A stretch of 64,000 nucleotides of DNA. It comes from Daphnia carinata. Taxonomy: Eukaryota; Arthropoda; Branchiopoda; Diplostraca; Daphniidae. Under the pieces are notes generated by a model that did not search any database, was not told the DNA's origin, and saw nothing but the letters and a program-made list of their open reading frames with translations. This document shows positions 47,801-61,961 of this stretch, one piece after another; the first letter of the stretch is position 1, and the number at the start of each line of letters is the position of its first letter. The translations under genes were made by a program, and so were the position numbers. Location of the stretch: positions 10,330,679 to 10,394,678 of the forward strand of contig NC_081337.1 of assembly GCF_022539665.2 (NCBI RefSeq), read 5' to 3'.

Positions 47801-50800
47801 GTTGGAAGGAAGTGAAACGTATGAAATAGAGCTCATGAGAGCAGGCTGGCGGAATTCTGTGCGCTCAATCCGTGATTACAGAACATATTTCGGCTGCCGT
47901 GAACCTTCCATGGTAATGCTGAGCGAGACGAATGCGTGAAAGAAGATTGGGGGCAAACGCTGCTGGCAGGCATCGTCCACTTCTCCGCGCACGGCGCAAC
48001 CTCTATTCACATCAGCTCCTAAGTCTTGCTTGCGTGTTTCCCAATCCCAGCCTCTTCTTCTTCAATGTCTGCTCTTTTTCGGTCTTCTTTATTCCTCTTT
48101 TATTCTCTTCATTCTTCCCTTCTTTTCATCCTCCTTCTAGCTTGGCTTCCCCACGTTTCTTTTGTTTCATTCTTCTGCGTTCCTCCGTATGTCGTTTTCG
48201 GAATGTTGGATCGCTAATTTTTAACTATTTCAGTCAGTTTACTTAACCTGTTCAAGCGTATTTTCATATCTTCAACAGCTGTAGCCAAAATGCTGCATGT
48301 GAAAAAAACAAAAACACGAATGATAAGCTCTACCGAAATGGTCAAACTCACATCACTTACATGATTTCTAGACAAACATTTTTTGCCCAGTTTTTCCCTT
48401 TTTTTTTTTTTTTAATCTCTGAGTTGCATTAAAACGGACGCTTGCAGATGGCCACAACTAGCCAAAGACCATCTTCCATTTTTTTTTTCGTTTCTTTTAA
48501 TCATTAGTAGTTGTGAGCCTAGCCGCGGGGAACCGACCACAATCTTAATACTGACCAAGCCGCTTTTTGTTATGGCAATATTTGAGAAACATCACTGCAT
48601 CCTAACGCACAATGTCTTTGATATGCGTCCACAATAACGAGACGAACTAGTTTATTTCCCCCTATTCTTTCTGCTATTTTTTCCCTGTTTATCTCCATTG
48701 ACGATAGTTTTCTATTCAGCTACGACATGTAAATACCTGCATAGGTGGCACACTGTCCTCAATTGCGAAAAGCAAAGTCGATTTACAATTCCAACGAACG
48801 GTTGCGTGATTTTTGCTAAGGAATTTTTTTGAATTTGTTTTGATTATTTTGGGAGCCAGCTCATTTTTTTTGGCTTTAACATTGCAAATATAGTGGCAAA
48901 TTATTTTGATCGTGCATTGCATAGGTTGGTGTGAGAGACAGTCAAAGGAAAACCCATTTCTGAAAACGAGAAATCCGAAATTTCCGGATGTTTCTAACGG
49001 TAAAAGAGAGACTGAAGTTTTTAATTGATGGAATGGGCGCATTCTTCAATCAGTCTCCGACAGCTGTGTTGTTGTTGTTCTTCCTCTGCCCCCAAATAAA
49101 AAGATAGGGAAAAAAAGAAAGACCCGTTCTTCTTCCCTTTTGTGTCTTCTTCTCGTATCTTCCATATTGGGAGTTTGTTGGCTGTTGTTTTTCAAAGCGA
49201 AAAAGGAACGGAATTAGTAGCGTCAAGTAATTGCCAAGAAAACTGCCTATACTCGCCCAATCGAATCATTTAGCTATTTGAAAATTCCTTTAAGAAGAGA
49301 CCAGTCTCGTTCACAGCTTGAGTGTTGATTGGTTTTGCTTGTATTGCCCTCTTGTTTTTGGCTTCTGCAATCATTAAGTTCTTAACATCAACCTAAGAAA
49401 GGACTACATCAGGATCTGTGTAATTGCAAATAAAACTTTCTTTAGGAGGATTCTCGTTCTCCTGTTAATTCTTCCTTTTTCTTGTTCGTGTGTTCGATGT
49501 GATCTTTTTTATTACGATCGTGCTTGAAAACTTGTGCATATTACGGCAATCGAGATAGAAATGAAACTGTGTGTTTCATTAGGGATTTCATCGCCGGTTG
49601 AATTCGTTTTCTTCTTCGCTACAGGATGACTAAAGAAGTGAAATGAACGCATGTATGTGAGTTCGTACACTCCTTCAGTTATATATCCACCTGTGTGTGT
49701 GTGTGTGTTTGGGTTCCTACATTAGTTTTTAATCGCTTAAAATGTTTTGTTTTGTTCTAACCTTAGCGTTTAAAAGATGCAGTTGTTCTTCGCTATGTGT
49801 ACCATAAGAAGTTAGGGTTGACGTTCATTCGCGTCACTATCTCTCGATCGTAACGCGTCAACACTTTGTCAAAGTCTAGGTCGAGAACAAGAGAGGGACG
49901 AGCAAAGCCAAACTCACAGTTTTTTTTTCTCAAGTGGAAGTCAGATTTGGGATCCTTGTTAGCTAGGCAAAGCTTTGGGGTCATGCCAGAGCGTGATCTT
50001 ATCAGCTGAGGTACTGGCTCAGTCGAGCCTCGCCCCTAACAATACTGACAAAGGCCTTATAAAACTCTAGCGTTAACTGTTTTTCCTACCCTGTGAAGAA
50101 ATGATGTTCGGAAAACAACAAAAACAAATCTCTTGTTTTGCTTCAATCTTAAATCAGTGGCAATGGGAAATTCAAAAGAAAGAGACAATGCAAAAAATTC
50201 ACAGTTTCCGTAAACGTGAAAATGAATAGAGCGCGATGTAGTCGAGTAGGATAGATTAACAGTCTAACATCATTCGCTTCTATTCAATTTGACGTTCAAG
50301 ATTCCTCGTTTCTGCGGGCGGTAATAGAAAGCTATGTGAATCTATCTATTTCTTGATAAGCTACGATTGTAGAATCTCTTTTCTAGGTCACGATTTTCCC
50401 TCCTCCACGACCGCGTTAATGAGTCTTGATGTCTATTTTGTTTACTAACACGATAGCAACCAATATCGTCGTGAATGTTATCTAGCATTAGTCAAATTTT
50501 CATTTGAATTTGGCTCCGCCAAAAGCTTTGTTTTTTGCTCGTATCGTGTCTAAATTGTACATGGATACAATTGGATCCGCAAGCGCACTGAGGATGAATT
50601 GATCATCGTTACCTTCAAGTATGTCATCACATAACAAGATACATAAGCCACGGCCAGCAGGTTCTGAAAGGGCATGGGGTTTTGTCAGATAGCTTTTTTC
50701 TACAAACTACGCTAGCCTAGCTGCTCTTGCGGGCATCTTTTCGTCTACGCACACAGTTGGCCTTTCAGTGTTCTCTGGCTGGCTGATTGGAATGGTAGGT

Positions 50801-53800
50801 AGGTAAGAAAAAGAAGAATGCCCTGGGCTATTTTCAAGCAACCAACACAAAACCCAAACTCGAAAGCCAGAAGAAAAATACTGGTATACAGGTTTGTATT
50901 TTATTTTATTTATTTTTTTCAACCCACGAAAAAGGGAGAGACTCGGTCCCTGGCGTTTGGCTCTGCCTCGAGACGGTCGGGGTGTCAGGAAAACAAATGG
51001 CTTGGTGACGCCCCATCCTCTTTCCCTCCGATGCATTCTCTGTTGTCCGATCGTTTCAACCTCTTCCATCTTTTCCTTCTTGACTTTCTTTTTTTTTACT
51101 TTCAACCAATGCTAACTATAGTGAAGCAACAGACCGGTTTCTTTTTCCCCGTTTTTTTGGGGGTCCGAACTCTCGCTCCTTCATTCCAGGCTATTTCGAC
51201 CTTAAAGTTTTCGTTAGCTCTGGACCTTTAAGTAGTAGATCCCTTCATATTCAAGAAGGTTTTGAAGTTTACCTTTGAAGCGATGGCTAATGCCCCCTCG
51301 TGTTACTCTACAACGGCGTTACATTCTAGTTTCAAAGAGTGCACACTGTGTAGTTGGATCATCACACAAATTAGTTCACCTCATTTCCTTTTTTGATGTT
51401 GTTTTTTTTTTTTTTAGAGAGCCGGCATCTGTGAGACATGTTTTTCGTTCCATATTATTTTACAGTTTTGCGTGCAGCTGTATTTACGGAATACCTTTGC
51501 GCGTATACCCGTACCGACTGGGCTAAAAAAAACAACAACAAAATAACAGTTTGAACTTTGAATGTTTCGCAACTCGTGTCATGTGCCCAATCACGACAGC
51601 ACGTATTAGTGTTTGAGACCCGAAAAAATAGCTCAAACAGGTAAAGTCATTTGCAGGACTAAAAAGGCAGACAAAAACGGAGAGAGTCAGGAATAGATAG
51701 ATATATATAGTAATGGGTAGGATATACGGATAGATAGATAAACAAAAAGATATAGGTAGATGTATCCGCTATGCAATCTATTCGTATATGTACATATGTA
51801 GAGAGTGGAAAAAAAAACGAAGAGAACGAGAAGAAGGAGCTTAAGAACGAGGAGGCAAAGGTAAGATAGGTCGGAACAGAGAGAAAAAGAAGAAGAATGA
51901 GAAGATGGCGGAGAGAAAAAGAAAAAAAAACTTGAGCAGAAAAAATGGGAGAGAAGTTGAGAGAAACACGCAAGAGACCTAAGGCGAGAAGGTAGGCAAG
52001 CGACCTATAAGCTGCGCCGTAGCGTAGCGTGATATTTAGCTGTCTCGATTCTTTTATGGCTTTTCGTTCTCTGCGTCGCTGCTCTGTTATTTCAGCGCAA
52101 ATTTCAGGGTTGTGTCGTTGGCCTTTCTTGTGTTCCACAGCTCTTCTCAGACTCATCTCTTTGTTAAAAGTCGTCTTCTACTCTTCTGATTCCTTGCGCA
52201 TTATCCAATCGCTCGTTTCTCTTTCCCCCAGCTACCCTAACTCCCCCCCCCCTCGGGTTGCGTCCTCTTTCATTTCTAGAGCAAAGGTATGTAAAGAATA
52301 TTGCCGACTACACACTTCTGTTTTTTTTTTTCGGGATTTTTTTATTTTATAGTCTCATGGCAGTAGGTAATTCATTCCTACAGTCAACGTAACGCCCGTC
52401 AAAAACATACGTAAACGCCAAGAAACAACGTCTTTGCACCTCCTTAGTGATTTTTGATGACTGCAAGCAGTTGCTGTATTGCTAAGCTATCTGCGCTATT
52501 CGAACTTTGTTAAAAGGCCTTTCATCTCAATCGAATGGCCATTCATTTTGGCGTAACGTACACCAATGAAGGTCGTGATTCAGGCCTCTTGAAAACAGAT
52601 TTTGTTTGTTCTTTCATGCTCCGCTAGGAGAACTATTTATTTTCCTGTTTCGTTTTTCTATGAAATATTTTTGTTGATCGTTTCACCACATTATCGTTTA
52701 ACTAAGCCTTTATTTATTGTGTGGGTTGGGGGAAAAAAAACCCAGCCTAATCGTGCTGATAAACTGCCCTGAAAAATCGTGACCTGAGGAATGATCTGGT
52801 ATTATCTTAAAGCGTTACGTCATTGGGTACAACGCGGCTAAGGTTTAGCACAGAAACTCCAATCTCTTTTCAAATTGCACTTCGTTTTTCGCTATTTTGC
52901 ATTAATTTCTGTGAACAGTTCACTGATCAGCTGGTTTCAATACGAAAAGACATTTGAAACTTGTCTTTTTATCTCGCATGCCTACCAATTTCAGTTGTAC
53001 TCTTTTCTTGTATGGATTCGAATGATCAGCAGTCTAGTTTCTAATTCTGCTACTTCCTTTCTAAACAGTTTCTTTCCTTTAGCTGTCAATTTCCAAACTC
53101 TTCAAATTGATTAACATTCACCAGGGATTACTTCTTTTTTCCTGAAAGTGAAAAGGAATTGTGGGGGGAAAATAAAATAAATCCGGAAAATACGCTGAAA
53201 GAAAAGAAAAAAAAATCAAAGGGGATAAGGCAGAATGATGAAGAGTTTCTCTTCGATTCATGTCCCCGTAGTCTGGCCAGGTTGGAAAACTCTCGGAGTT
53301 TTCAAGTTTTCGTGTTTCTTCGTTTTTTTTTTTTTTTTTTACCTTTACAGGTTCCAACCAGCCAGCTTTAAAACTAACACAAACGCTTTGGGGGTTCTCT
53401 TTTATCCTCTCTCTTTTTTCCTTGAAGTCTTTGGGCTGGTGGCCCGCCTCCTCATTTTCTTCCCACCTTTGGGGTCGGTAAGGTATCGGCCTCCTCTTCA
53501 CAATCCTCCACCAGCAACAGGTCAGAATTTCTACCGCTCCTAGGGTACATGTCGAATAGAACCCCCGAGGCTCTCATAGTCCGACACCAAAACAACTAGA
53601 CACTTTATACGGATCTACCTTTCCAACCGCTAACGAAAAAAACCTTCACCAGTTAAAATATCGAGATTGTTCATCCACAATCGGGAAGAAGAAAATGTTA
53701 CCACAATGAAGTCGGCTTGTCTTCTCGTCTTTGTAGTTATGGATACTTTTTTTTCTTTTTCTTTTTCTTTTTTGATTGACACGTATCCACTACTTTTGGC

Positions 53801-56219
53801 CATGACGAATCTATTTGAAAGTCATTCGGGAATCTATTAAATTCTTGAAGGTTTTTTATTTTTATTTTTTGTTTCACTTCTTTTAATTTCGTTATAATAA
53901 CTCGCCATCAGACAAAAGGTGACAATATCGGAATTCAAACTATTTAGATTCCTTTTTCGAGTTCTCTTAAGGGTTATTGAGGCATTTCTCTTTGGGTTAG
54001 CAATGAGTTCCCTCTCCCGCTGCGTATAACGGCCTTGTTACGACGTCCCCGGATGGCGCTGCTCTGAAACTTTCTTCTTCTTCATCCAATACATTCTTTG
54101 CTCTTAGTCTTCATAAAAAGCTTACGAGAGGCATTTTGAGTGGCTGAAAGAAATAAGGGGAGAGAGAAACACGGAAGTTCACTGGAATGGCTACACACAA
54201 AAATATATATATATTGATTTATATTCGTTTTGTGATGCTACAACGATTAGACGTTCATAGCAACAGCAATTTCAGAAAAAAAGGTGTTATTCGGGAGCTG
54301 CAACGAGCGGGGAGCAATCATTCGTTTTTTTTTTGTTTTTTTTTTTGTTTTTTAACTCGGGACCTTGGTTGAAATCCTACGGCCAAGCGAGCACGATTCA
54401 GCGTTTTTACCACGCCGGCAAGCGACAATGCAAAAATTATATGGGGGGCGGTAATGGTTGTTGATCAGAATGCCGCTGTCGGGCGACGCTGTAAAGGTAT
54501 CGCTAGACTTTTCCCAGAAAATCCATCGTCGCAATATCCAAACACAGAAAATAATTTACGGCCGGCCGCTTGTCACGACAGACTGTATACTGAACTTAAT
54601 GGCCCCCCAATCCTCGGCTCTGTATTTTTTAATACTTGTCATCTTTTTCTTTTTCTTTTTTTCACGACACCCTTTAGCGCGTCCTCCCCCTTTAAAAAGC
54701 AAAGCGTCTGGTAAAAGAGTAGTTGCGAAAAGTATATGCGTACATCGAAATTGGCCACATCTCCCCTGTTAACGCTTAATGACGATATGATTTATTAAAA
54801 AAAAAGCAATCATACTTAAATGATTGTAGTGGGCATCGATTACGCTATACCAGCAATCAAAATGTTTCACAAGTTGTGTGCTCACCCCGCAACTGCTGAC
54901 TACCCGTCTCGTTGTAGCCATAAAGGTATATACATATTACACAACTACGCCATTCGTTTGTATCAGCCAAACTGTTTTTTTTTTTGTTTTTTTTTTAAGC
55001 AGCAGCCATAAGGCAGGATGGTAAAAATAAAACCGGTTGGCTATGAAAAGAGACGCAGCATACCGATGTTGACGAACGCACGCAGCGGACAATGAACGCC
55101 GGTTGTTGGAAGTATTCTATCTATTCTCTCCATCCACAATTGGATGAGCTGCTAGTCAATAAAGTAAAAAAAAATGTGGGCTTTTCTTCTTTTTTCTCGT
55201 TGTTACGGTGCCATCTTTTCAGGTCATCAGTCAGGACTCATCGCAATAGTTGTTCGTACCTGACGTTATGACAAACGACCGACTGCTTACGCGACAAGTT
55301 TATCTGAGGAGTGAATCTTGAAATGTGGTAGCGCTTGATTAGTTAGGTTTCGCAGATACGGACGATGAAAAAAAAAAAAAGAAAACATCTAATAAATTAA
55401 GGAAATTAGTAGAAACGCCTTTAACTCGTAAAGCACTGAGCAAAACTTCGAAGGCGATCTACGTTTTATGTTTTTTTCTAAAGGCGAAGCGCGTGAATTC
55501 TTCATAGCTCTAGTTAAGATTTGTATGGCAATGTCGGCTGTTGGCGCTCGCGGAAATATCCAAAGTATCTCGAGGAAAATACGGGAGCCTGTAAATTACA
55601 GGATGCGTCGTAACTGGGGATCTTATTTGCCTGTTTTAAGTATTTTGGAAAATTTGTTTTTATTTATTTTTAGTTTGAAAATATACCGAGCCAGGATGTT
55701 TCTTCGCCCTCCCACTAATTTCAACAGTCGTGAAACGTAGTTTAAAAGAGCGCACGTACCTCGCCGCCTGTTATGCTTAAACGCTGCTCTTCATAGCGCT
55801 GAATGGCAAACGGAAACTGTAGAGCTAGCAGTATATGTTCATGCTACATACACACATGTCAGATTCGTTGAAAGCCGAAACATTTTGGCATGTTCGCAAT
55901 CTTGCCTCTTTCTTTCACGCTTGTTCCATTCACCGCGTTTCCGGGCACAACCTTTCCTACAAGCGCATCATCCCATATGAAAAAGAGGAAAGAAAAGGGA
56001 GGAAAACAAAAAAAAGAAGGGAGGAAATAGAGGCGAACCTCTAAACAGAGTCAAACATGTAGGGGAGAGTCTCTCCTCGGCTCCCAGTGAATGTTGAATA
56101 GCGTTCAAGTGATTGGTGGTGAGCCTGCTAGACTGCTATAGCAACTGAAAGAGGGTGGAGGACAAGGGACCCCGTAGGCCTTCAAGTGTACGCTCAGCTC
56201 CATCGACCAGACCCTGTAC

Positions 56220-56280
56220 TTACCTGCAGCCTTACATGCTAATTTAGACGATGCACCCCCTGCAGGTAAATGCATACCTG
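56220..56280. promoter_or_regulatory. Cluster of CAGGTA motifs with a 10-bp inverted repeat in the dachsous intron
   Basis: TTACCTGCAG (56220-56229) and its exact reverse complement CTGCAGGTAA (56260-56269) are followed at once by another TACCTG (about 56275). CAGGTA is the core of Zelda (TAGteam) sites and also an E-box read by Snail/ZEB factors. Three copies in about 60 bp inside a long developmental intron suggest an enhancer. The motif match is direct; function is inference. Confidence 0.3.
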
Positions 56281-59200
56281 TAGTACCAGGCGCACTGCAC
56301 TAGGAATTGACTAATAGTCTCGCTTGTTCCCCCCCGCCTTGGCCTTGGCGTATGGCTGCAGCGTCGCCAGATTGTAGCTCCTTCTAAACCTGTATGTGCA
56401 AGCAGTTTAGCTATACACCTTTCAAAGTCTGAGCTATAGTTCTTTTTTTTTTTTTCTTAGACGCATCAAGCATTGAGTCCCCTATAACATTCAGGTATCT
56501 TCATGCTGATGCTATTCCACGGAATATCGTCAGTCTATATGTAGGCTTTCGATTGAAGATCGAGTCGTAGGAACATTTTTATAGCATGTGTCTTTCTTTT
56601 TAACCGTTTTTCCCATTTTTCATTCCAACCTCCTCGTATCTTTTTGTTTCTTTTTTTTTTCTTTTTACTATTCAGAGAACTCTAACGGACATACAAAAGA
56701 TTTCTTCTGCATTTTACGACTGCGGCATAGTTCTAAGTTCTTGAAGCAAAGGGGCCATAGAACAAAATGACAATAAAAAAAAAACAACAACAACAGAGAA
56801 TAAGGAAAGAAACTAGAAGTTGCGACGTTCGTACTTACAACGCGTGAATCCACCGACTGTACCTCAACGTGAACAAGAGGGAAAGCTATGCAACGTACGC
56901 AGGGGTGTACATGTTGGATCATTTGTGCTAATAACCGAACCGGAGAGGTGACTGCCATCCCGCGTGTCCGCCTGCAATTTGCCCACTTTCCTTTCGCGAT
57001 GCGTGTCAAATTGGCCTATCGTGCTACTGCTTTTTCTCTCCGGTTTCCAGCAAAAGTTTTTTTTTTTTTTTTTCAAAATCTGCTTTCGTAGGTTTTTTTT
57101 TTTGTCTTTATACGTGTCGCGATAGACTTCAAAGAACGCTGCGTGACGGCATGCAATGCATCCTGAGTTACCGATATGTGGTGTGATGGGCACCACAAAA
57201 CGCAGTCATTCGATATAAGTACCATGTCGAGTAGCACATGAATTGCCTCTATGATTTACACTGAAAGGCTGGCACGCAGGATTTTTTTTACCGCTGGCAT
57301 GTGATATATTGCATATCTCCATGTTCATCGATAAATGTAACAAGGCACAGAGAGAAAGAACCAAGGTGTTAAAAAAAAAAAAAATGGATTTGCTGACATG
57401 ATGGACCAATTGGTTCATCAATGCTGCGTGCTCTAACGGGCTGCCGAAACGTGAACAACTAGTATAAGTACATTGTTTTTTTCCCCGTTAGAATTTGCAT
57501 GATTGAAAGAATAAGAGCTTAAAATTGGCCTATTGAAGTGAAAGAATAACCGAAAATGTTGCTGGATCTTTTGGATGCTGAATCGTTCACGTTGTCTTGT
57601 TTGAGTGCGAGCCAACAAAAGACAACGGGGCGCCGTCGTCTAGGCCGCAAGTTATTGGGGACTCCCGGCGTGATGTACGAGCTCCTTCTTTCTCATCTTC
57701 CATGAATACAACCTTACACATCATTCCACCAGCAGACCAGCACGGCAGTTTCGGTTCGTCGCCTTATGTGCGTTTCTTTTGTGTCCTGGGCTTCTCACTG
57801 CAAGTCTCCTGTCCACTGCATGTTTCGATGTTCGACAAGCCATAAAAGATACACGACCCCCGAAAAAAAAAAAAAAAAAATAAAGAAAAGAAAACCTCCT
57901 TTTTTGTGTCAGCATGTCAACGTAGGTAAAGGTAATGCAGCAACCGAGTTGAAACCGTCTGTCGCGTATCATTCGGGAGGGTTCGCATACCTTTCACATA
58001 AAAACTCGAGTTAATCATCGTGCACTTTCCCATATATTTCCAGAGCTCTTTTTCGTTTCTTCCTCCTACTTTTGAAAAATGGCGTGATTTTTTTTTTTTT
58101 GTTTCCTTGTGAAATGTAGTCAATTCTCAGCAAACTATCATTTGACATTGTTTTGGTGACAACAGTTTTGGTGTTTCTTTTGTTTTTCTCACATTTCTTT
58201 TAAGAACTTTCCCGCATCCTGCGTAAGATTGTTCTTCAATTTTTTTTTTTTGCGTTGCCTCGTTGCGGTAGCCCCGGCAGTATTCTCCTCAAACGCTATT
58301 TTTCGATTAGGGAACGATCAAGTTCTCCAACGAGATCTTGCTGAACACGTCTACATAATAGGCAAAATGGCGTTGTGTCTTTGAGAATGCGATCGGGAAT
58401 TTGTCCCGCGTGGCGCTCTTTTATTACCAGACGGAGTCGAGGGCACTGTCATTCTCACAAGGTCATTACGCAGGCGGGTATAATCGCGCGCACGAAAATG
58501 CATTCGACCTTCAACCATCTCCGGGCTCAATGTGTTTTTGCTCTCACACATTTTTTTTTTTTTTTTTTTCTTTCCCCTCTTGCCTGATGGGGAGATAATT
58601 TGCCTCCTGCCGTTGTATCAGACGACGGATCAGAAAACACTGGAGGAATAATTACTATTATACGCCAGTTCCTCTCCCGTAATTCGACGATCCCAGAGGC
58701 ACCTGAGCCAAAGCGCAAGCAAGACGGAAGCTTCCAGCCTTGCACTGACTGCAAACCACCAGCTCGTAGTCGATGCTGGGGCATTTCAATGCTTTTTCTT
58801 TCTCGATTCCTTCATTCCTACCATTAAACTTCTTATTGTGAGCGTTTCATAGCAGTTATGCTTGAGCAAGTGCAGCACTCTCCAAAAAAAAGCCTTGGCT
58901 TATGTATCGACGATAATAAGCGGAGTCGTAGCAGCCGTAAGATTCGATTGACTAGGGGTGGGTTTCCGTCATAAGAGAGGAATATCACGATACCGACAGA
59001 TCGCTCTAACAATGATGTATTAGCAAGATGCAAAGTTCGTAATCTAACCATCTATTCTTTACATGGTGTATAGGGAAGTGGATGGATGGTTTCCTTTTTT
59101 TTTTTTTTTTTTTTCCTATTTTGACCCATCTTATTGGTGTTCTTGCCACGGTAGTCTATTCTGGTTTAATTTCTCCCTATTTTTTTAATTTCGTTTTTGT

Positions 59201-60526
59201 TTTCATTGGTACATCAAGCTTTACGAAAAGTGTAGGCATACCGTGCGATGGTTGGTGGTGAAGCCAAGTCAAATGAAAGAAAACAAAAACTAAAGAAATT
59301 TGGTAAGAAGCATTGACTGTACTGGGGAGGAAGATGAGCCCTCCGAATGAATAGGACTACGTGATGGATGATTCACTTGTGAAACTAAGAACAGGAAATT
59401 TTAGGCCGCGAGGTAAAATAATAAACCTCTGTCCCGTCTACCATACCTATGCCATACGTGTTTCAACAAAAGCTCACACTTACGTAGCAAATTGAATCCA
59501 AACTTTTTCGGAATTATTTATTTATTTTTTTTTTAGCTAAGATTAATTCGCAAATCCTGTGTCGTTATGGACGTCTAGGAATGTAGGATTCTATTTTTAA
59601 CTGTAAGCAATTTTGCCTTATCGCATCGCGGAGACCCCCGACTTTTAAATGCGCGCATCACTAAATTCCCTCCGACTAATGTCTGACCGCTAACTCGCAT
59701 CCCGAACATAGAAGTTACGTTGGTTGTTAAAGTACACATTTCTCACGATTGACATTGTCTGAAAAAAAAAAAAAAAGAGATGACTTTAGCTGGCGCCATT
59801 TTCAATAGTTAAGAAGTGCTTTTTTTTTTTTTTGTTCACGTCGCAACCGCCGTTGTCGTTATCGTCTCAACCAAACCTTTGCTGGTTTCTGGCATAATCT
59901 TGTACTGCATTGCCTCGCCTCGTCTTGCCGTGTGGTGCCGTACACGCGAGTTAAGTGACAGGGACGGGCACCGTATGGTCGAAAAACCCCGACGATTTTC
60001 TGTCATTATTTTCTCATCAGGCAACGATTCGGGGAGGGGAGGGAAAAGGCAGAAAAGCAAGGGCAATCCATGGTTCATGGCTGTTTCCTTGCTTAGAGTC
60101 TTCTGGCATAGCATCATACTGGCTGTACCTGCATCTCTTCATAATTGTACATCTCCGTTTGCGCTGCAAGGCAAGACGTACGCACATCAACCTATCCACT
60201 CTCGGCTATATTCTCTCTCTCTACATCTCCTCTCTCAAAAGGCTTCCTAATCGCATGACGAATGGAGTCAAATTAAAATAAGGAAGCATGACTATTTTTT
60301 TGAGACATTAAATGGACAGACATGAAGAAAATGACGAGAGAAAAAAAGAGAGATCAATGACACGACCTGAATTCATGTGAAATCATTGCGACAATAGACG
60401 ACAAAGAGATGCACACTGACTGACGAGCTCCAGAGGTCATTTCCTTTTTATTTTTATTTTTTTTTTTACCCGGTTTACATTAAAACTACCAAATCTGAAC
60501 CAGAGGCATAGTATGAAATAGAAAAG

Positions 60527-60565
60527 AAAGAAGAAGAAGAAGAAGAAGAAGAAGAAGAAGAAGAA
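60527..60565 (+). repeat. (GAA)13 microsatellite in the dachsous intron
   Basis: Uninterrupted GAA/AAG triplet array followed by an A run. It creates the long F/L/S-rich spurious frames on the minus strand here. Confidence 0.9.
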
Positions 60566-61921
60566 AAAAAAATGTAATGGACGCATTATGTAATAGAGCA
60601 GCTTCAGCTCTTTCAGTCTTCTCAACCAATTCACAGAGCCACTTAAGCGGCTGGGATGCATCAACAGCAGGGAGTCGGGAAAAGAAACTGAGGCGCGGTG
60701 TAGGCAAAAGGCTCGGCTACGGACTGGATTGGCTGGCGACGGGTTGTTTGGTGTTGTTGCCACCGAGGCCCGTCGTGTTATTTTCTTTTACCTTTCTGTT
60801 TGGACGTGTAGCATCAGAAAACAGCAGGAAGACGACAGAAAAGTGGTAAAAAGCAGGATTAGTGCTACAAACAATTAAATGACAATTACGAGTCATTGAA
60901 GTCAATATTTTCTGGCTTGCCTCCTTCGGCCCAGGTGGTACACAACCTATCCGCCTCCTGATTGCTGCAGCTTTTTTTTTTTTTCTATAGAGCCGCACTC
61001 TTTTCCCTCTTGCCACATACTCCGCTGGCTTGCCATTGTACATTCAGTACACCTCTATTGAATTACACTTTTTTTCTTTTTTTTTTTTACAATTGCTTAA
61101 ATTATTGCAATTGTGCAAGTTTTGAAAGTTGTATTGTTGCCTTTCTCTTCTCGCTTCTTTTTTTTTTCGTGATTTGCGGAACCATCGAGAACAAAAATCG
61201 TGGATTCCTTACTGAAAATACCTATTCTTAGGGGTTTGTTGTGCGATTTAAAGAATGAAAGGAAAAGATCACATCACCGGGCGGGGAATAAGAAGTGAAA
61301 TTCCAGCCGATCAGCAAAGTCGTATAGAATTAGCGCTGCAAGAAGGGGGCGGATAACGTTGGCAATGTTTAAAGATTTACTGCAAATGAATGTTTGCATT
61401 GTAAGCGGCCGTCAAGGACTCCTATAAAAAAAAAAAAAAAAAAAAAAAAACAACAACCAATGAATGAAAAATGGTTAAAGTTTACGTCAGTTCGACGCCT
61501 TCATAATATTTCCCGTCGTTTGGCTCTCGAGATTCAGGATGACACGAAAACTCATACGATTTCAGAGACGCAAATGTTGGGAACAAGAAAGAAATGAACG
61601 AAATAGCAGTTGAAACCTTTCTTCAAACGTGAGAATGTCAACATTTTCTGTGTTCGAGTTGCGCCGTTGTAGAAAGGAAAAATGGGTCGCAGTCTTCAGA
61701 TACCTGAGATCTGTGGCGTAGACATTCGGTGATCATTTCAAGGAAATCTAGAGGCGCCTGCTAAGTTCAGACGGAGCCGTAGTTCAAGTGAGGTGAGAAA
61801 CCCCAGCGAGCATTTGGAGCAATTCTTTTTTTTTGTGTGTGACCCTATGCCGCCTCGTCCTTTGATTCACGGGAAGAACAACACCAGACGCCATTAAGAG
61901 TAATAAAGCTAGCACAACTGT

Positions 61922-61923
<2 letters not shown>

Positions 61924-61960
<37 letters not shown>

Positions 61961-61961
61961 G
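61924..61961 (+). repeat. (GA)n microsatellite in the dachsous intron
   Basis: About 38 bp of GA with a single GG interruption. In flies, GA runs bind GAGA factor; whether that holds here is unknown. Confidence 0.9.

Noticed and set aside
47748-48246. Open frames of 60-105 codons in the dachsous intron
   Set aside because: No cadherin or other domain, poor composition, and no matching splice sites; not a dachsous exon.
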